A DNA stretch of 11,440 nucleotides from Actinomycetota bacterium (lineage in GTDB: Bacteria; Actinomycetota; Actinomycetes; Nanopelagicales; Nanopelagicaceae). The position numbers were made by a program, and so were the translations under genes. Position 1 is the stretch's first letter; each line of letters opens with the position of its first letter. Of this stretch, positions 1-6,097 are shown one piece after another. The notes under the pieces were generated by a model. The model searched no databases, was not told the DNA's origin, and saw nothing but the letters and a program-made list of their open reading frames with translations. The DNA lies in assembly GCA_010032125.1 (NCBI GenBank), contig RHAU01000010.1, forward strand, positions 1 through 11,440, read 5' to 3'.

Positions 1-311
1 TATGTGTACTCTCCAAATGGCCAGGAAGTTCTCACACCAATTTGCTCAATGGCAAGTGAAAAGAAAAAGGTTATAAAAAAGTATCGAAGCGCAAATGAAG
101 TTCCGTATGCGAAGAGTGCATGAAGCAGCATTGCCGCTGCAGCCCAATACACCGTTGCAATAGTTACTAGCCGAAGAATCTCACCGTCAAGAAGGGGATA
201 GGAGATTTGCAGAGTGATTGCTATTGCAAGTACCGAGAAGAGGAGAATGTTTTGGGAAGGAGAGAGGCTTCGATGCGCTCGATGTCGCGGCCGGAAGTTT
301 CGGATCGACAT
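1..311 (-). CDS. Carotenoid biosynthesis protein, DUF422/CruF-like (partial, C-terminus beyond window edge)
   Basis: The reading frame opens at ATG 311 on the minus strand and runs off position 1 without a stop, giving 103 codons. After a basic, hydrophilic N-terminus (about residues 1-17) come three hydrophobic segments, near residues 19-38, 45-62 and 69-84. They are followed by EQIGVRTSWPFGEYTY. The E-x-x-G-x-x-T-x-WPFG-x-Y pattern is characteristic of the DUF422 carotenoid family. Characterised members include CruF, a 1',2'-hydratase of psi-end groups in Deinococcus and cyanobacteria, and the haloarchaeal bisanhydrobacterioruberin hydratase. The start lies 14 nt after the stop of the CrtA-like gene, with a modest purine stretch (agggcag) upstream, so it is probably the next gene of that operon. 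Family membership rests on the motif, the membrane topology and the neighbour. Hydratase activity is inferred, because only the N-terminal part is visible. Confidence 0.8.
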   Translation of the reverse strand, partial: MSIRNFRPRHRAHRSLSPSQNILLFSVLAIAITLQISYPLLDGEILRLVTIATVYWAAAAMLLHALFAYGTSFALRYFFITFFFSLAIEQIGVRTSWPFGEYT

Positions 312-325
312 GCGGTAATTCTGCC

Positions 326-985
326 CTACAGAGTTCCCTTCATCTCCGTAACTGCAAATCGAGCAAATAGCTCTTCTGCGTACCACTGTTCCCGGTGCGT
401 CGCCGCAATCACTTCACGATGAGCCTGGCCACGGTAGGCAAATTCCTTGATAGAAGCAGGGTTCTCCCATAAGGAGAAGGTTCCTTGAAGCCCAATCGGC
501 GCCTCTCCGATACCGATAGCAGCAATCAGACCAGGTGAATTTCTTAAACTCATTGTTACCGGTGGAACTGATCGCCAGAAGAGTGAATTCTTCCGCCACT
601 TTATTCGTGCGCGAGTGATTGCAGCGACGTGACCGTTCCAGCTCTTGTCAGGTTGCGAAGTAAAAGGTGTCTTACCAGACCAACGTCCCTGAGACGCGAT
701 GGGATTGAGGGTTGCACTGAACTCTTCGAGTGAGTTCTCGCGCCACCGCTTTATCAATCGAGAATTGTGAAAATCTGAAAGAGCACTCTCTTCAATATTG
801 ACTATCAATCCCCACCGCCGCGAATCCGCGTCACGAGGAGTGAAAGTTTCACCTTTGCCGGTTCCGAGTAACTTCCAAAAAGAGATCTCTTTATTTCTTT
901 GTAAAGGAATTCGGTTGAGCGCCATTTGCGTGACAGCCCATGGGATTCGAAGCGATGAAACTTTCCAGAAATAGATACGAATCAT
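326..985 (-). CDS. CrtA-like carotenoid monooxygenase (spheroidene monooxygenase family)
   Basis: The 219-aa protein matches the CrtA family over its whole length. The blocks are FWKLLGTGKGETFTPRDAD (residues 36-54), RWGLIVNIEE (57-66), the RWSGKTPF block (101-108), VAAITRARIKW (120-130), IGIGEAPIGLQGTFSLW (157-173) and AHREVIAATHREQWYAEELFARF (about 188-210). CrtA of purple bacteria is an oxygenase that places keto groups at C-2 of acyclic carotenoids such as spheroidene. The ATG at 985 overlaps the stop of the upstream alpha/beta hydrolase (ATGA), so translation is probably coupled. The next gene downstream is a DUF422/CruF-like carotenoid protein, which fits a module that modifies psi-end groups. 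The substrate here is unknown, so the family is assigned but not the gene name crtA. Confidence 0.87.
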   Translation of the reverse strand: MIRIYFWKVSSLRIPWAVTQMALNRIPLQRNKEISFWKLLGTGKGETFTPRDADSRRWGLIVNIEESALSDFHNSRLIKRWRENSLEEFSATLNPIASQGRWSGKTPFTSQPDKSWNGHVAAITRARIKWRKNSLFWRSVPPVTMSLRNSPGLIAAIGIGEAPIGLQGTFSLWENPASIKEFAYRGQAHREVIAATHREQWYAEELFARFAVTEMKGTL

Positions 986-1767
986 TTTCCGGCGGTCTTC
1001 TTAATCGCATCAACAACATCGATGGGGTTATCCCACATGGGAGCATGGCCTGTATTTGGATGAATGATCCACTTTGCGTGCGTCGGTGCGACAGAACGTT
1101 CTTGACATGTTGTGGCAGGAAGGGTTCGGTCTGTGTCACCAAAAATAATCGTGACCGGAATTGATTCTGGAATTGTTCCATCAAATCTTTTCATCAACAT
1201 GCCATCCCAGGCCGGGTAGTAACCCGATGCTCCAGCCATCGCTAGCGTTGCATCGAGACACAATTCGTAACTGAAATCTCGCCACCGGGGGCTGACATCA
1301 AAGAAACCAAGCGCGCGTGCTTTTTCGAAGTGGAGTGCGGTCGGCGCAAGTTTGTATGTATATCTCGCCAAGAATCGAGCAATGGCTGTACCTGGATAAC
1401 GCGCGTTGTAAGGGTTGAGCCACAAACCTGCCGGCGCAATCCCGGTCAGAGAGAGGATGCGATCGGGATACGTACTTGCCATTTCTAAACTAACCCAACC
1501 GCCAAGGGAGTTTCCAGCAAGATGAAATCGCTCAATTCCCTGTGCAGACATTTCGTCAAAGACGTTGAGCGCCAAACTGTGGGGATCCATGGGGCGCCCT
1601 GGAAGAAATGGCGTTTGGCCATGACCTGGAAGATCAACCGTGATGACGGTGAAATCGCTATTCAGAAGTGGTCGAATGGTTTTCCATGCGGTACTTGCAG
1701 ACCCCATTCCGTGAATAAGAAGAAGCGGATCGCCGGTTCCAGAAATTTCAATATGCAGACGTTGCAT
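982..1767 (-). CDS. Alpha/beta-hydrolase fold protein
   Basis: The product is 261 aa from ATG 1767. It carries the classic fold signatures: the oxyanion-hole motif LLLIHGMGSAS (about residues 15-25), VDLPGHGQT (44-52), the nucleophile elbow GNSLGG with Ser87, an acid in FGDTDRTLP (Asp213, or Asp211), and His241 in NTGHAPMWDNP. The catalytic triad therefore looks complete. ATG 1767 is chosen because AGGAG lies 4 nt upstream and because it overlaps the preceding yba-type stop as TGATG. The TTG three bases earlier would sit too close to that ribosome site. The 3' end overlaps the CrtA-like gene by 4 nt. The fold covers esterases, C-C hydrolases, haloperoxidases and others, so the substrate cannot be named. 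Position between a tRNA deacylase gene and carotenoid genes does not settle it. Confidence 0.88.
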   Translation of the reverse strand: MQRLHIEISGTGDPLLLIHGMGSASTAWKTIRPLLNSDFTVITVDLPGHGQTPFLPGRPMDPHSLALNVFDEMSAQGIERFHLAGNSLGGWVSLEMASTYPDRILSLTGIAPAGLWLNPYNARYPGTAIARFLARYTYKLAPTALHFEKARALGFFDVSPRWRDFSYELCLDATLAMAGASGYYPAWDGMLMKRFDGTIPESIPVTIIFGDTDRTLPATTCQERSVAPTHAKWIIHPNTGHAPMWDNPIDVVDAIKKTAGK

Positions 1768-2255
1768 CAATCTCCTACATTTGCTTGAGTTCCTGATGAT
1801 GCTCGCAACAACTCAGCAAAAGTTGTCGGGAAAACTGCATGTGGGTGTCCCGCCGCGGCCCAAACTATCTCGTAATCTCCAAGCGCTTCATCAACGAGCG
1901 TGATTGCCGGCGGAGTGCTCCAACCAATCGGGGCAACTCCTCCAACAGAATAACCACTGACATTTTTCACGTAATCGGCATCAGCGCGGCCAAGTGATGC
2001 CACATTGAGTAGCTGGGAAACGCGATCAGTATCGACGCGATGTCTACCGGATGTAATAACCAGAAGCGGACGATTTTCCGGAAGTGTGAAGACTAAGGAC
2101 GATGCAATCTGTCCAACTTCAATTCCAAGAGCGGAAGCAGCCTGCGCCGCAGTTCTTGCGCTTTCTGAGAGAACCGTTATCTGACCACTCATGCCTGCAT
2201 CAATCATGGCGCGCTGAGCTCGTTGTACTGCAGCCTTTTCCAGGACACCTTCCAT
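1767..2255 (-). CDS. YbaK/EbsC-family aminoacyl-tRNA deacylase-like protein
   Basis: The 162-aa protein has the YbaK fold signatures: SLVF (residues 53-56), LLVITSGRHRVD (64-75), SGYSVGGVAPIGW (100-112), a VDEAL-x-x-Y block (121-128) and AAAGHPHAVFPTTF (about 133-146). The family hydrolyses mischarged tRNAs in trans, for example Cys-tRNA(Pro) or Ala-tRNA(Pro). The position that in Haemophilus YbaK holds a catalytic lysine (K before the T/S-L-V block) is serine here (IASSLVF). To my recollection this is common in actinobacterial members, so specificity is open. ATG 2255 lies 7 nt after the permease stop and lacks a clear Shine-Dalgarno, pointing to coupled translation. The stop shares one base with the next start (TGATG). 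The cellular link to its operon partners is not evident. Confidence 0.85.
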   Translation of the reverse strand: MEGVLEKAAVQRAQRAMIDAGMSGQITVLSESARTAAQAASALGIEVGQIASSLVFTLPENRPLLVITSGRHRVDTDRVSQLLNVASLGRADADYVKNVSGYSVGGVAPIGWSTPPAITLVDEALGDYEIVWAAAGHPHAVFPTTFAELLRASSGTQANVGD

Positions 2256-2262
2256 CGTCGTA

Positions 2263-3012
2263 TTATTTCAAGAGCCAGGTCTCGACCAAAGTGAAAATCG
2301 CAATTCCAAAGACCAGAAGTGCAAATGCTCGTTTCAGTGTTTCCGATGAAACCTGTGAACTTCGATGCGATGCGAGGCGAGAGACAATCACTGCAACGAC
2401 GGCCATGACAATGGGCACTTTCCAATCTACATCGCCCCAATGGCGATAATGTGCAAAAAAACCAGTAATCGTATTAATGGTGATGATGAAGAGCGACGTC
2501 CCGGCGGCTCGGGCAGGAGAAACGTTGTAGAAGAGAACCAGGATTGGAATGGCGAGGAAGCCGCCGCCGATTCCAAATAGTCCAGTCATCGCCCCAATGA
2601 TCAGTGAAATCACGATCAGTGCCATCGGTGAAATGTGGCGCGAAGCATTGTTTTCAATGGGCTTGAGCAGCATTGACGTGCCAGCAGACATCAGAACAAA
2701 TGCAAATCCCGTGAGAACAATACTTTCTGGAAGTTTCGGAAGTATGTAGGCACCGCCGAGATTGGTAATCAATCCAATTGACCAGATAACCAAACTTTCT
2801 TTGACGAGCACTTCGTTCTTTTTTAACTTAGGGATTACGCCAGAAAGCGCTGCGCTAAAGACGACTACAAGTGATGCAGTTGTCGCCTGGACGGGTGACA
2901 TGCTAAAGCCATAGATAAGTATGGGAACGGTCACCATCGAACCGCCCGCTCCGACAAAACCAAGAACCGCTCCGATGAGTAACCCAGCAATCATGGCTAA
3001 CCCAAGATCCAT
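2263..3012 (-). CDS. TauE/SafE-family sulfite/anion permease
   Basis: From ATG 3012 the product is 249 aa, the normal family size, and strongly hydrophobic, with about eight membrane segments. The internal duplication typical of TauE/SafE is clear: GAVLGFVGAGGSMVTVPIL (residues 14-32) matches GAMTGLFGIGGGFLAIPIL (140-158). Each copy is followed by an SP-x-x-A-x-x-TSL/ASL segment. Members export or import sulfite, sulfonates and related organic anions. The frame stays open upstream to 3150, but those 46 codons overlap the doxX 3' end and its terminator hairpin and encode no family sequence, so the internal ATG is preferred. No Shine-Dalgarno is seen. A TACCGT box (3019-3024) 6 nt before the ATG could be a -10 of a leaderless promoter (weak). 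It is first of the five packed genes. Substrate is not determined. Confidence 0.87.
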   Translation of the reverse strand: MDLGLAMIAGLLIGAVLGFVGAGGSMVTVPILIYGFSMSPVQATTASLVVVFSAALSGVIPKLKKNEVLVKESLVIWSIGLITNLGGAYILPKLPESIVLTGFAFVLMSAGTSMLLKPIENNASRHISPMALIVISLIIGAMTGLFGIGGGFLAIPILVLFYNVSPARAAGTSLFIITINTITGFFAHYRHWGDVDWKVPIVMAVVAVIVSRLASHRSSQVSSETLKRAFALLVFGIAIFTLVETWLLK

Positions 3013-3034
3013 GGCGCCACGGTAGTGGCAAAGG

Positions 3035-3063
3035 AAAACCCCGCGGCATATCACCGCGGGGTT
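3035..3063 (-). terminator. Rho-independent terminator after the DoxX-like gene
   Basis: A perfect 10-bp stem, AACCCCGCGG (3037-3046) with CCGCGGGGTT (3054-3063), closes a 7-nt loop. On the minus strand it is followed by a short U-run (four T, then CCTTT). It lies 16 nt past the DoxX-like stop. There is no T-run on the plus side, so it acts on the minus strand. The U-tract is short, so some readthrough into the permease gene is possible. Confidence 0.8.
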
Positions 3064-3079
3064 ACCGAGAAAGTATTTC

Positions 3080-3499
3080 TTAGAGGTTAAAGAAACTATC
3101 TGTGATCGAAGGCCCGAAATCGGTGCCGCCGGTTGTTCCGACCCAGACAAAGATCATCAGCGCTGCGCCAGCAAGTGCGAGGTTTTTGAAGAAGTTAATA
3201 GTTTCACCCTGCTTTGCTTGCGGATCGCTGATGGTCCAGAAGTTATGCATCATGAATGCGGAGACTAAGCAGAAGATTGCAAGTAGTAGAGCACCAAGAT
3301 CTGCATAGACGCCAAGTGCAATATAGAGACCGCCAATCATGATCATCAGGCCAGTGACAATGACGGCAAGCTTTGGCGCAGGCACTTTCTTAAATTGCGC
3401 ATAGCCAGTCATTGCCTCGAGTTTGGTGAGATGGGCCAGGCCTGAGTTGATGAATATCAGCGCGAAAAGAACTCGGCCGATGATGAGCAGGATATCCAT
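3080..3499 (-). CDS. DoxX-family integral membrane protein
   Basis: This is a 139-aa, four-helix membrane protein with segments near residues 3-22, 44-64, 66-86 and 105-125. Family hallmarks are the N-terminal GRVLFALIFINSGLAHL (8-24) and the MHNFWTISDP...INFFKNLALAGAAL block (84-114). DoxX proteins are small membrane proteins, some forming oxidoreductase complexes linked to thiol/redox stress (for example with SodA and SseA in mycobacteria). Most are of unknown function. ATG 3499 is supported by AAAGGAAG just upstream. It appears to be a single-gene unit: its own promoter and operator-like region at 3520-3551, and a terminator directly after the stop. The operator suggests control by a dedicated repressor that is not encoded in this window. 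Confidence 0.87.
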   Translation of the reverse strand: MDILLIIGRVLFALIFINSGLAHLTKLEAMTGYAQFKKVPAPKLAVIVTGLMIMIGGLYIALGVYADLGALLLAIFCLVSAFMMHNFWTISDPQAKQGETINFFKNLALAGAALMIFVWVGTTGGTDFGPSITDSFFNL

Positions 3500-3519
3500 T
3501 GCTTCCTTTCCTTAGATTG

Positions 3520-3551
3520 TTGAAGGTTGAACTATTTTATTGAAATTTCAA
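3520..3551 (-). promoter_or_regulatory. TTGAA half-site cluster and -10 element upstream of the DoxX-like gene (putative operator)
   Basis: A perfect 12-bp palindrome TTGAAATTTCAA (3540-3551) stands next to two direct TTGAA half-sites (3520-3524 and 3527-3531, plus-strand reading). On the minus strand, reading toward the gene, TAAAAT (3534-3539) is a good -10 candidate sitting between them. No convincing -35 is seen. Two similar units start with TAGTT about 21 bases apart. The arrangement resembles dimeric winged-helix repressor (MarR-type) operators. The regulator class is inferred. Confidence 0.5.
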
Positions 3552-3585
3552 CTATCTTGGGTTTTGCTCATAGCGTGTCGGCATG

Positions 3586-3623
3586 AAAAAACCGCGCCCC
3601 ACGTGAGCGGAGCGCGGTTTTTT
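3586..3623 (-). terminator. Strong hairpin terminator after the 5'-nucleotidase gene
   Basis: A perfect 12-bp stem pairs AAAAAACCGCGC (3586-3597) with GCGCGGTTTTTT (3612-3623) around a 14-nt loop. It lies 20 nt past the nucleotidase stop. Read on the minus strand it ends in six U residues, a textbook intrinsic terminator. The flanking A-run makes it symmetrical, so it could also stop transcription coming from the left on the plus strand. Confidence 0.88.
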
Positions 3624-3643
3624 CTACCTATCAGGAGTACCGA

Positions 3644-5680
3644 CTAGGCGTTAGTCCTCACGATGCGGCCATCAGCTTTAGGAGTTTCGGTGACCTTACC
3701 GGCCGCCATATCTGCCTTTATGCCGTTGACCAAGATATCGAGAAGTAGCTGTCCGCTGAACTTCGCCATCGTTGGATTGAAGAAGCCAACATAGCCATCG
3801 CCACCATAAAGCATGAAGTCATTAGTGACGACGGTATACATCGTGCTGTCTTTCTTGATTGCAGTTCCATCGAGTTTTGTCACTGTTTGAATACGTGATC
3901 CAACAGCCTTTGAGGAATCGAATGTGAACTTGAAGCCAGAGATTTGTGGGAATCGACCTGCGGATGGATATTGCGAAACGCCGTTCTCCAACGCATCCCA
4001 GAGTTGCTGACCAGAGATCTTTGATGTTGCAATCGAGTTTCCGAACGGAAGAACAGAGATTGCATCTCCAAGAGTGACATCGAATGGACCGGTAACACCC
4101 GTTGCTGGACGCTTATACGTAGTGTTAACGACCTTGTATCCGGCTGCTGGAAATGTGTCACGCAAACCTCCACCGTTGGTGATTGCAAAGTCAGTCTTTG
4201 CGGCAGCGCGCATGAGATCGGCGAGGTAGTTACCCATCGGAGTTTCGCCCGATCTTTCAACGGCGGGGCTTCCACCACGTGGGAAGAGTGCAGAAACTGA
4301 ACCAATCTTCACATCAAGTTTGGCAGTGAGTTGATCCTTGTACTTCTTCACCAGCGCTGCACCTGTTGCATCTGGAGCAATTCCAGCCATGCGAGCAACC
4401 GTCACGTTATCGACCCAAGTTCCAAAAACTTTCTTGGAAGTTGCATCCATACAAATTTGAACTCGGTTGTAGGAAACACCCGCATTTGCGACTTGCGCAA
4501 TTACCGTATTTGGAATTCGAGCATTAGCGCCAGGTTTGATGGTGCTAAAGAGTTGGTGGCTATGACCGCCGAAAACGACTGCTGCGCCTTTGATTTGGGA
4601 GACCAAGTCGAGCAATCCGCCCTTTGCAGCACCGCCGCTGTTCTCAGCCCAACCTTCGTGAATCAGGGCAACGACGATATCTGCACCATCAGCTTTCGCA
4701 TCTGCAATCGCTTTATTGACGCCGACGACCGAGCCGGAGATGAGAAGAGTCTTCTTTGCTCCGGATGCATCGGTGTAATCAAGGTTTCCTGGGAAGATAA
4801 CTTCCGGAGTTTCCTTGGTATTCGCACCGACGATACCTACTTTGACGCCACCGCGGTCAACGATGACATAGCTCTTGGCGGCTTTAGCGCCAGACTTCAA
4901 TGGATCAAGTGAGCTGTAATTTGAGGCAACCCATTGGAAATCAGATGCGCCGATGACTTTCTGCACGTGTGCGAGTGGTCGGTCGTGTTCGTGATTACCA
5001 AATGTCGAAGCATCAAACTTCATCAAGTTCATGGATTCGATGGTTGGCAACTCTTCGAATTCACTGGAGATTGCAGGCGCTGCACCAATGTTGTCACCCG
5101 ATGAGAGAGTGAATGTCGCTGCAACTGCCGAACGGTCTTTTGCAAATGCCGATGTCAGTAGCGCAGTTCCAGCATTCGTTGAGGTTCCTTCGATTGCGCC
5201 ATGGAAATCGCTGAGTTGCAATAACTGAACTCCGGTCAAATTCGAACGGCTTGCTTTCTCAAGATCTGCAGCGGTAAAAGTTTTGCTCCACTTTGCTGCT
5301 GCGGAGAATCCATATGCATTCACTGCTTGCACAGTGATTGTTGCACTTGTCTGTTCTTTCAAAACTGGAAGCGTTACTGCGCCAGATGTATTTGCAGGAA
5401 CGACGAGAGGACATGATCCTTGGCCACCACTAATGACATAGTTTGTGACAGCAGGACTTGCAGTGACCGTTTGGAAACGGACCGTGATACCAGCGCTTGT
5501 GACATAAGCCCTGGTGATTGTCGGTGCGGAAGGAACTGAATAAGACTCTGCGGCAGTTCCTTGCGGGGAAGTGAGCACGACGAGAGCGGAGGTTGCAAGC
5601 ACGAGGGAGCTGGCAACTGCGGTAAGTCGCATACGGAGGGAGGGAGCCTGGGTACGCGCTGAGTTCGTGTGTGTGATCAC
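3644..5680 (-). CDS. Secreted 5'-nucleotidase / 2',3'-cyclic phosphodiesterase family metallophosphoesterase with N-terminal Fn3-like domain
   Basis: The protein is about 678 aa. Numbered from GTG 5680, residues 17-44 form a signal peptide: basic MR, a long Ala/Val/Leu core and a TAA cleavage-like end. About 50-137 resembles a fibronectin type III domain. The calcineurin-like phosphoesterase core follows, with metal-binding motifs LSDFHG (Asp158, His160), SSGDNIG (Asp196), GNHEHD (Asn229, His230), VALIHEGW and GGHSHQ. The C-terminal 5'-nucleotidase domain has GNYLADLMR, ITNGGGLRD, GDAISVLPFGN and VVTNDFMLYGGDGY. Such enzymes strip phosphate from extracellular nucleotides for phosphate and nucleoside uptake. 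No sortase or membrane anchor is seen at the C-terminus, so it is probably released. GTG 5680 has GGAAG 9 nt upstream. ATG 5632, starting directly at the signal peptide, lacks a ribosome site but remains possible, as do GTG 5713 and TTG 5722. A terminator follows, so it is likely monocistronic. Confidence 0.9.
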   Translation of the reverse strand: MITHTNSARTQAPSLRMRLTAVASSLVLATSALVVLTSPQGTAAESYSVPSAPTITRAYVTSAGITVRFQTVTASPAVTNYVISGGQGSCPLVVPANTSGAVTLPVLKEQTSATITVQAVNAYGFSAAAKWSKTFTAADLEKASRSNLTGVQLLQLSDFHGAIEGTSTNAGTALLTSAFAKDRSAVAATFTLSSGDNIGAAPAISSEFEELPTIESMNLMKFDASTFGNHEHDRPLAHVQKVIGASDFQWVASNYSSLDPLKSGAKAAKSYVIVDRGGVKVGIVGANTKETPEVIFPGNLDYTDASGAKKTLLISGSVVGVNKAIADAKADGADIVVALIHEGWAENSGGAAKGGLLDLVSQIKGAAVVFGGHSHQLFSTIKPGANARIPNTVIAQVANAGVSYNRVQICMDATSKKVFGTWVDNVTVARMAGIAPDATGAALVKKYKDQLTAKLDVKIGSVSALFPRGGSPAVERSGETPMGNYLADLMRAAAKTDFAITNGGGLRDTFPAAGYKVVNTTYKRPATGVTGPFDVTLGDAISVLPFGNSIATSKISGQQLWDALENGVSQYPSAGRFPQISGFKFTFDSSKAVGSRIQTVTKLDGTAIKKDSTMYTVVTNDFMLYGGDGYVGFFNPTMAKFSGQLLLDILVNGIKADMAAGKVTETPKADGRIVRTNA

Positions 5681-5752
5681 GGGCGGATACTTCCACGCCC
5701 GATGTGACCCCACGGTTGCCAATAGATAAAGACACGGTCACGAAATGGTGTC

Positions 5753-5782
5753 TTGCACCCTGTCGGTTCAGGTGGGTATCTT
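5753..5782 (+). promoter_or_regulatory. Promoter of the DUF6504-dnaE2-dinB operon
   Basis: TTGCAC (5753-5758) is a good -35. After an 18-nt spacer, TATCTT (5777-5782) fits the actinobacterial TANNNT -10. The predicted start point falls at about 5788-5791, on or next to the ATG of the first gene. The LexA box starts right at the end of the -10, so bound LexA would block the polymerase. Assignment is from motif spacing only. Confidence 0.6.
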
Positions 5783-5800
5783 TCGAACAAATGTTCGAAA
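5781..5800 (+). promoter_or_regulatory. LexA operator (SOS box)
   Basis: TCGAAC (5783-5788), spacer AAAT, GTTCGA (5793-5798) is a perfect match to the actinobacterial/mycobacterial SOS box TCGAAC-N4-GTTCGA. The symmetry extends one or two bases on both sides (TTTCGAAC...GTTCGAAA). It sits in the divergent region between the nucleotidase gene and the DNA-damage polymerase operon. Spacer and right arm contain the ATG (5791) of the first gene, placing LexA directly over the predicted transcription and translation start. The lexA gene itself is outside the window. Confidence 0.93.
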
Positions 5801-6090
5801 ACCCTACCGATCGTCCAGAGATCTTCCTTGCCGGGGGAGAGCCCATCGAATTTACCTTCCGCGGCAGACGCTTTCGTATCCATGCCGTCCTCTCTTCATG
5901 GCGAGAGGCAGGTGGATGGTGGAACCGCGCTAGCGATGGTTTGTATCGCCCCGATGATGGTTCGCGGATTCTCTGGCGAGTAGAAGCCGCGCCAATTGGC
6001 ACGATGGCGACCTTTGAGATTGAACGCGAAGAAGTAATCGATCCTTCACATCCAATCTGGCGAATCCGCCCCACATCTCGTTCTGCATGA
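5791..6090 (+). CDS. DUF6504-family protein, first gene of an SOS operon
   Basis: The product is 99 aa from ATG 5791. Visible features are an N-terminal stretch ending in FTFRGRRFRI (residues 21-30), then HAVLSSWREAGGWW (31-44), a WRVEAA block (62-67) and an acidic TFEIERE segment (74-80). To my recollection these match DUF6504, a small actinobacterial family found beside error-prone polymerase genes. Its biochemical role is not known. No transmembrane segment is present, so it is probably cytosolic. A longer frame opens at GTG 5704 but would run through the promoter and encodes nothing family-like. ATG 5791 lies within the LexA box and 8 nt after a TATCTT -10, so the mRNA is probably leaderless. 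The stop is 7 nt before dnaE2, so the two are co-transcribed and an SOS-linked role is the natural inference. Confidence 0.78.
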   Translation: MFENPTDRPEIFLAGGEPIEFTFRGRRFRIHAVLSSWREAGGWWNRASDGLYRPDDGSRILWRVEAAPIGTMATFEIEREEVIDPSHPIWRIRPTSRSA

Positions 6091-6097
6091 GTTTGTT

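Noticed and set aside
207..422. 71-aa plus-strand open frame near the left edge
   Set aside because: It is antisense to the DUF422-like and CrtA-like genes, which show clear family motifs.
3013..3150. 46-codon N-terminal extension of the TauE/SafE gene
   Set aside because: It covers the DoxX-like 3' end and a terminator hairpin, and is not hydrophobic family sequence. The family begins at ATG 3012.
4331..4912. 193-aa open frame on the plus strand inside the nucleotidase gene
   Set aside because: It is antisense to well-conserved phosphoesterase motifs, resembles no family and has no ribosome site.
5704..5790. GTG-started extension of the DUF6504 protein
   Set aside because: It would be translated from upstream of the predicted promoter and has no family similarity.
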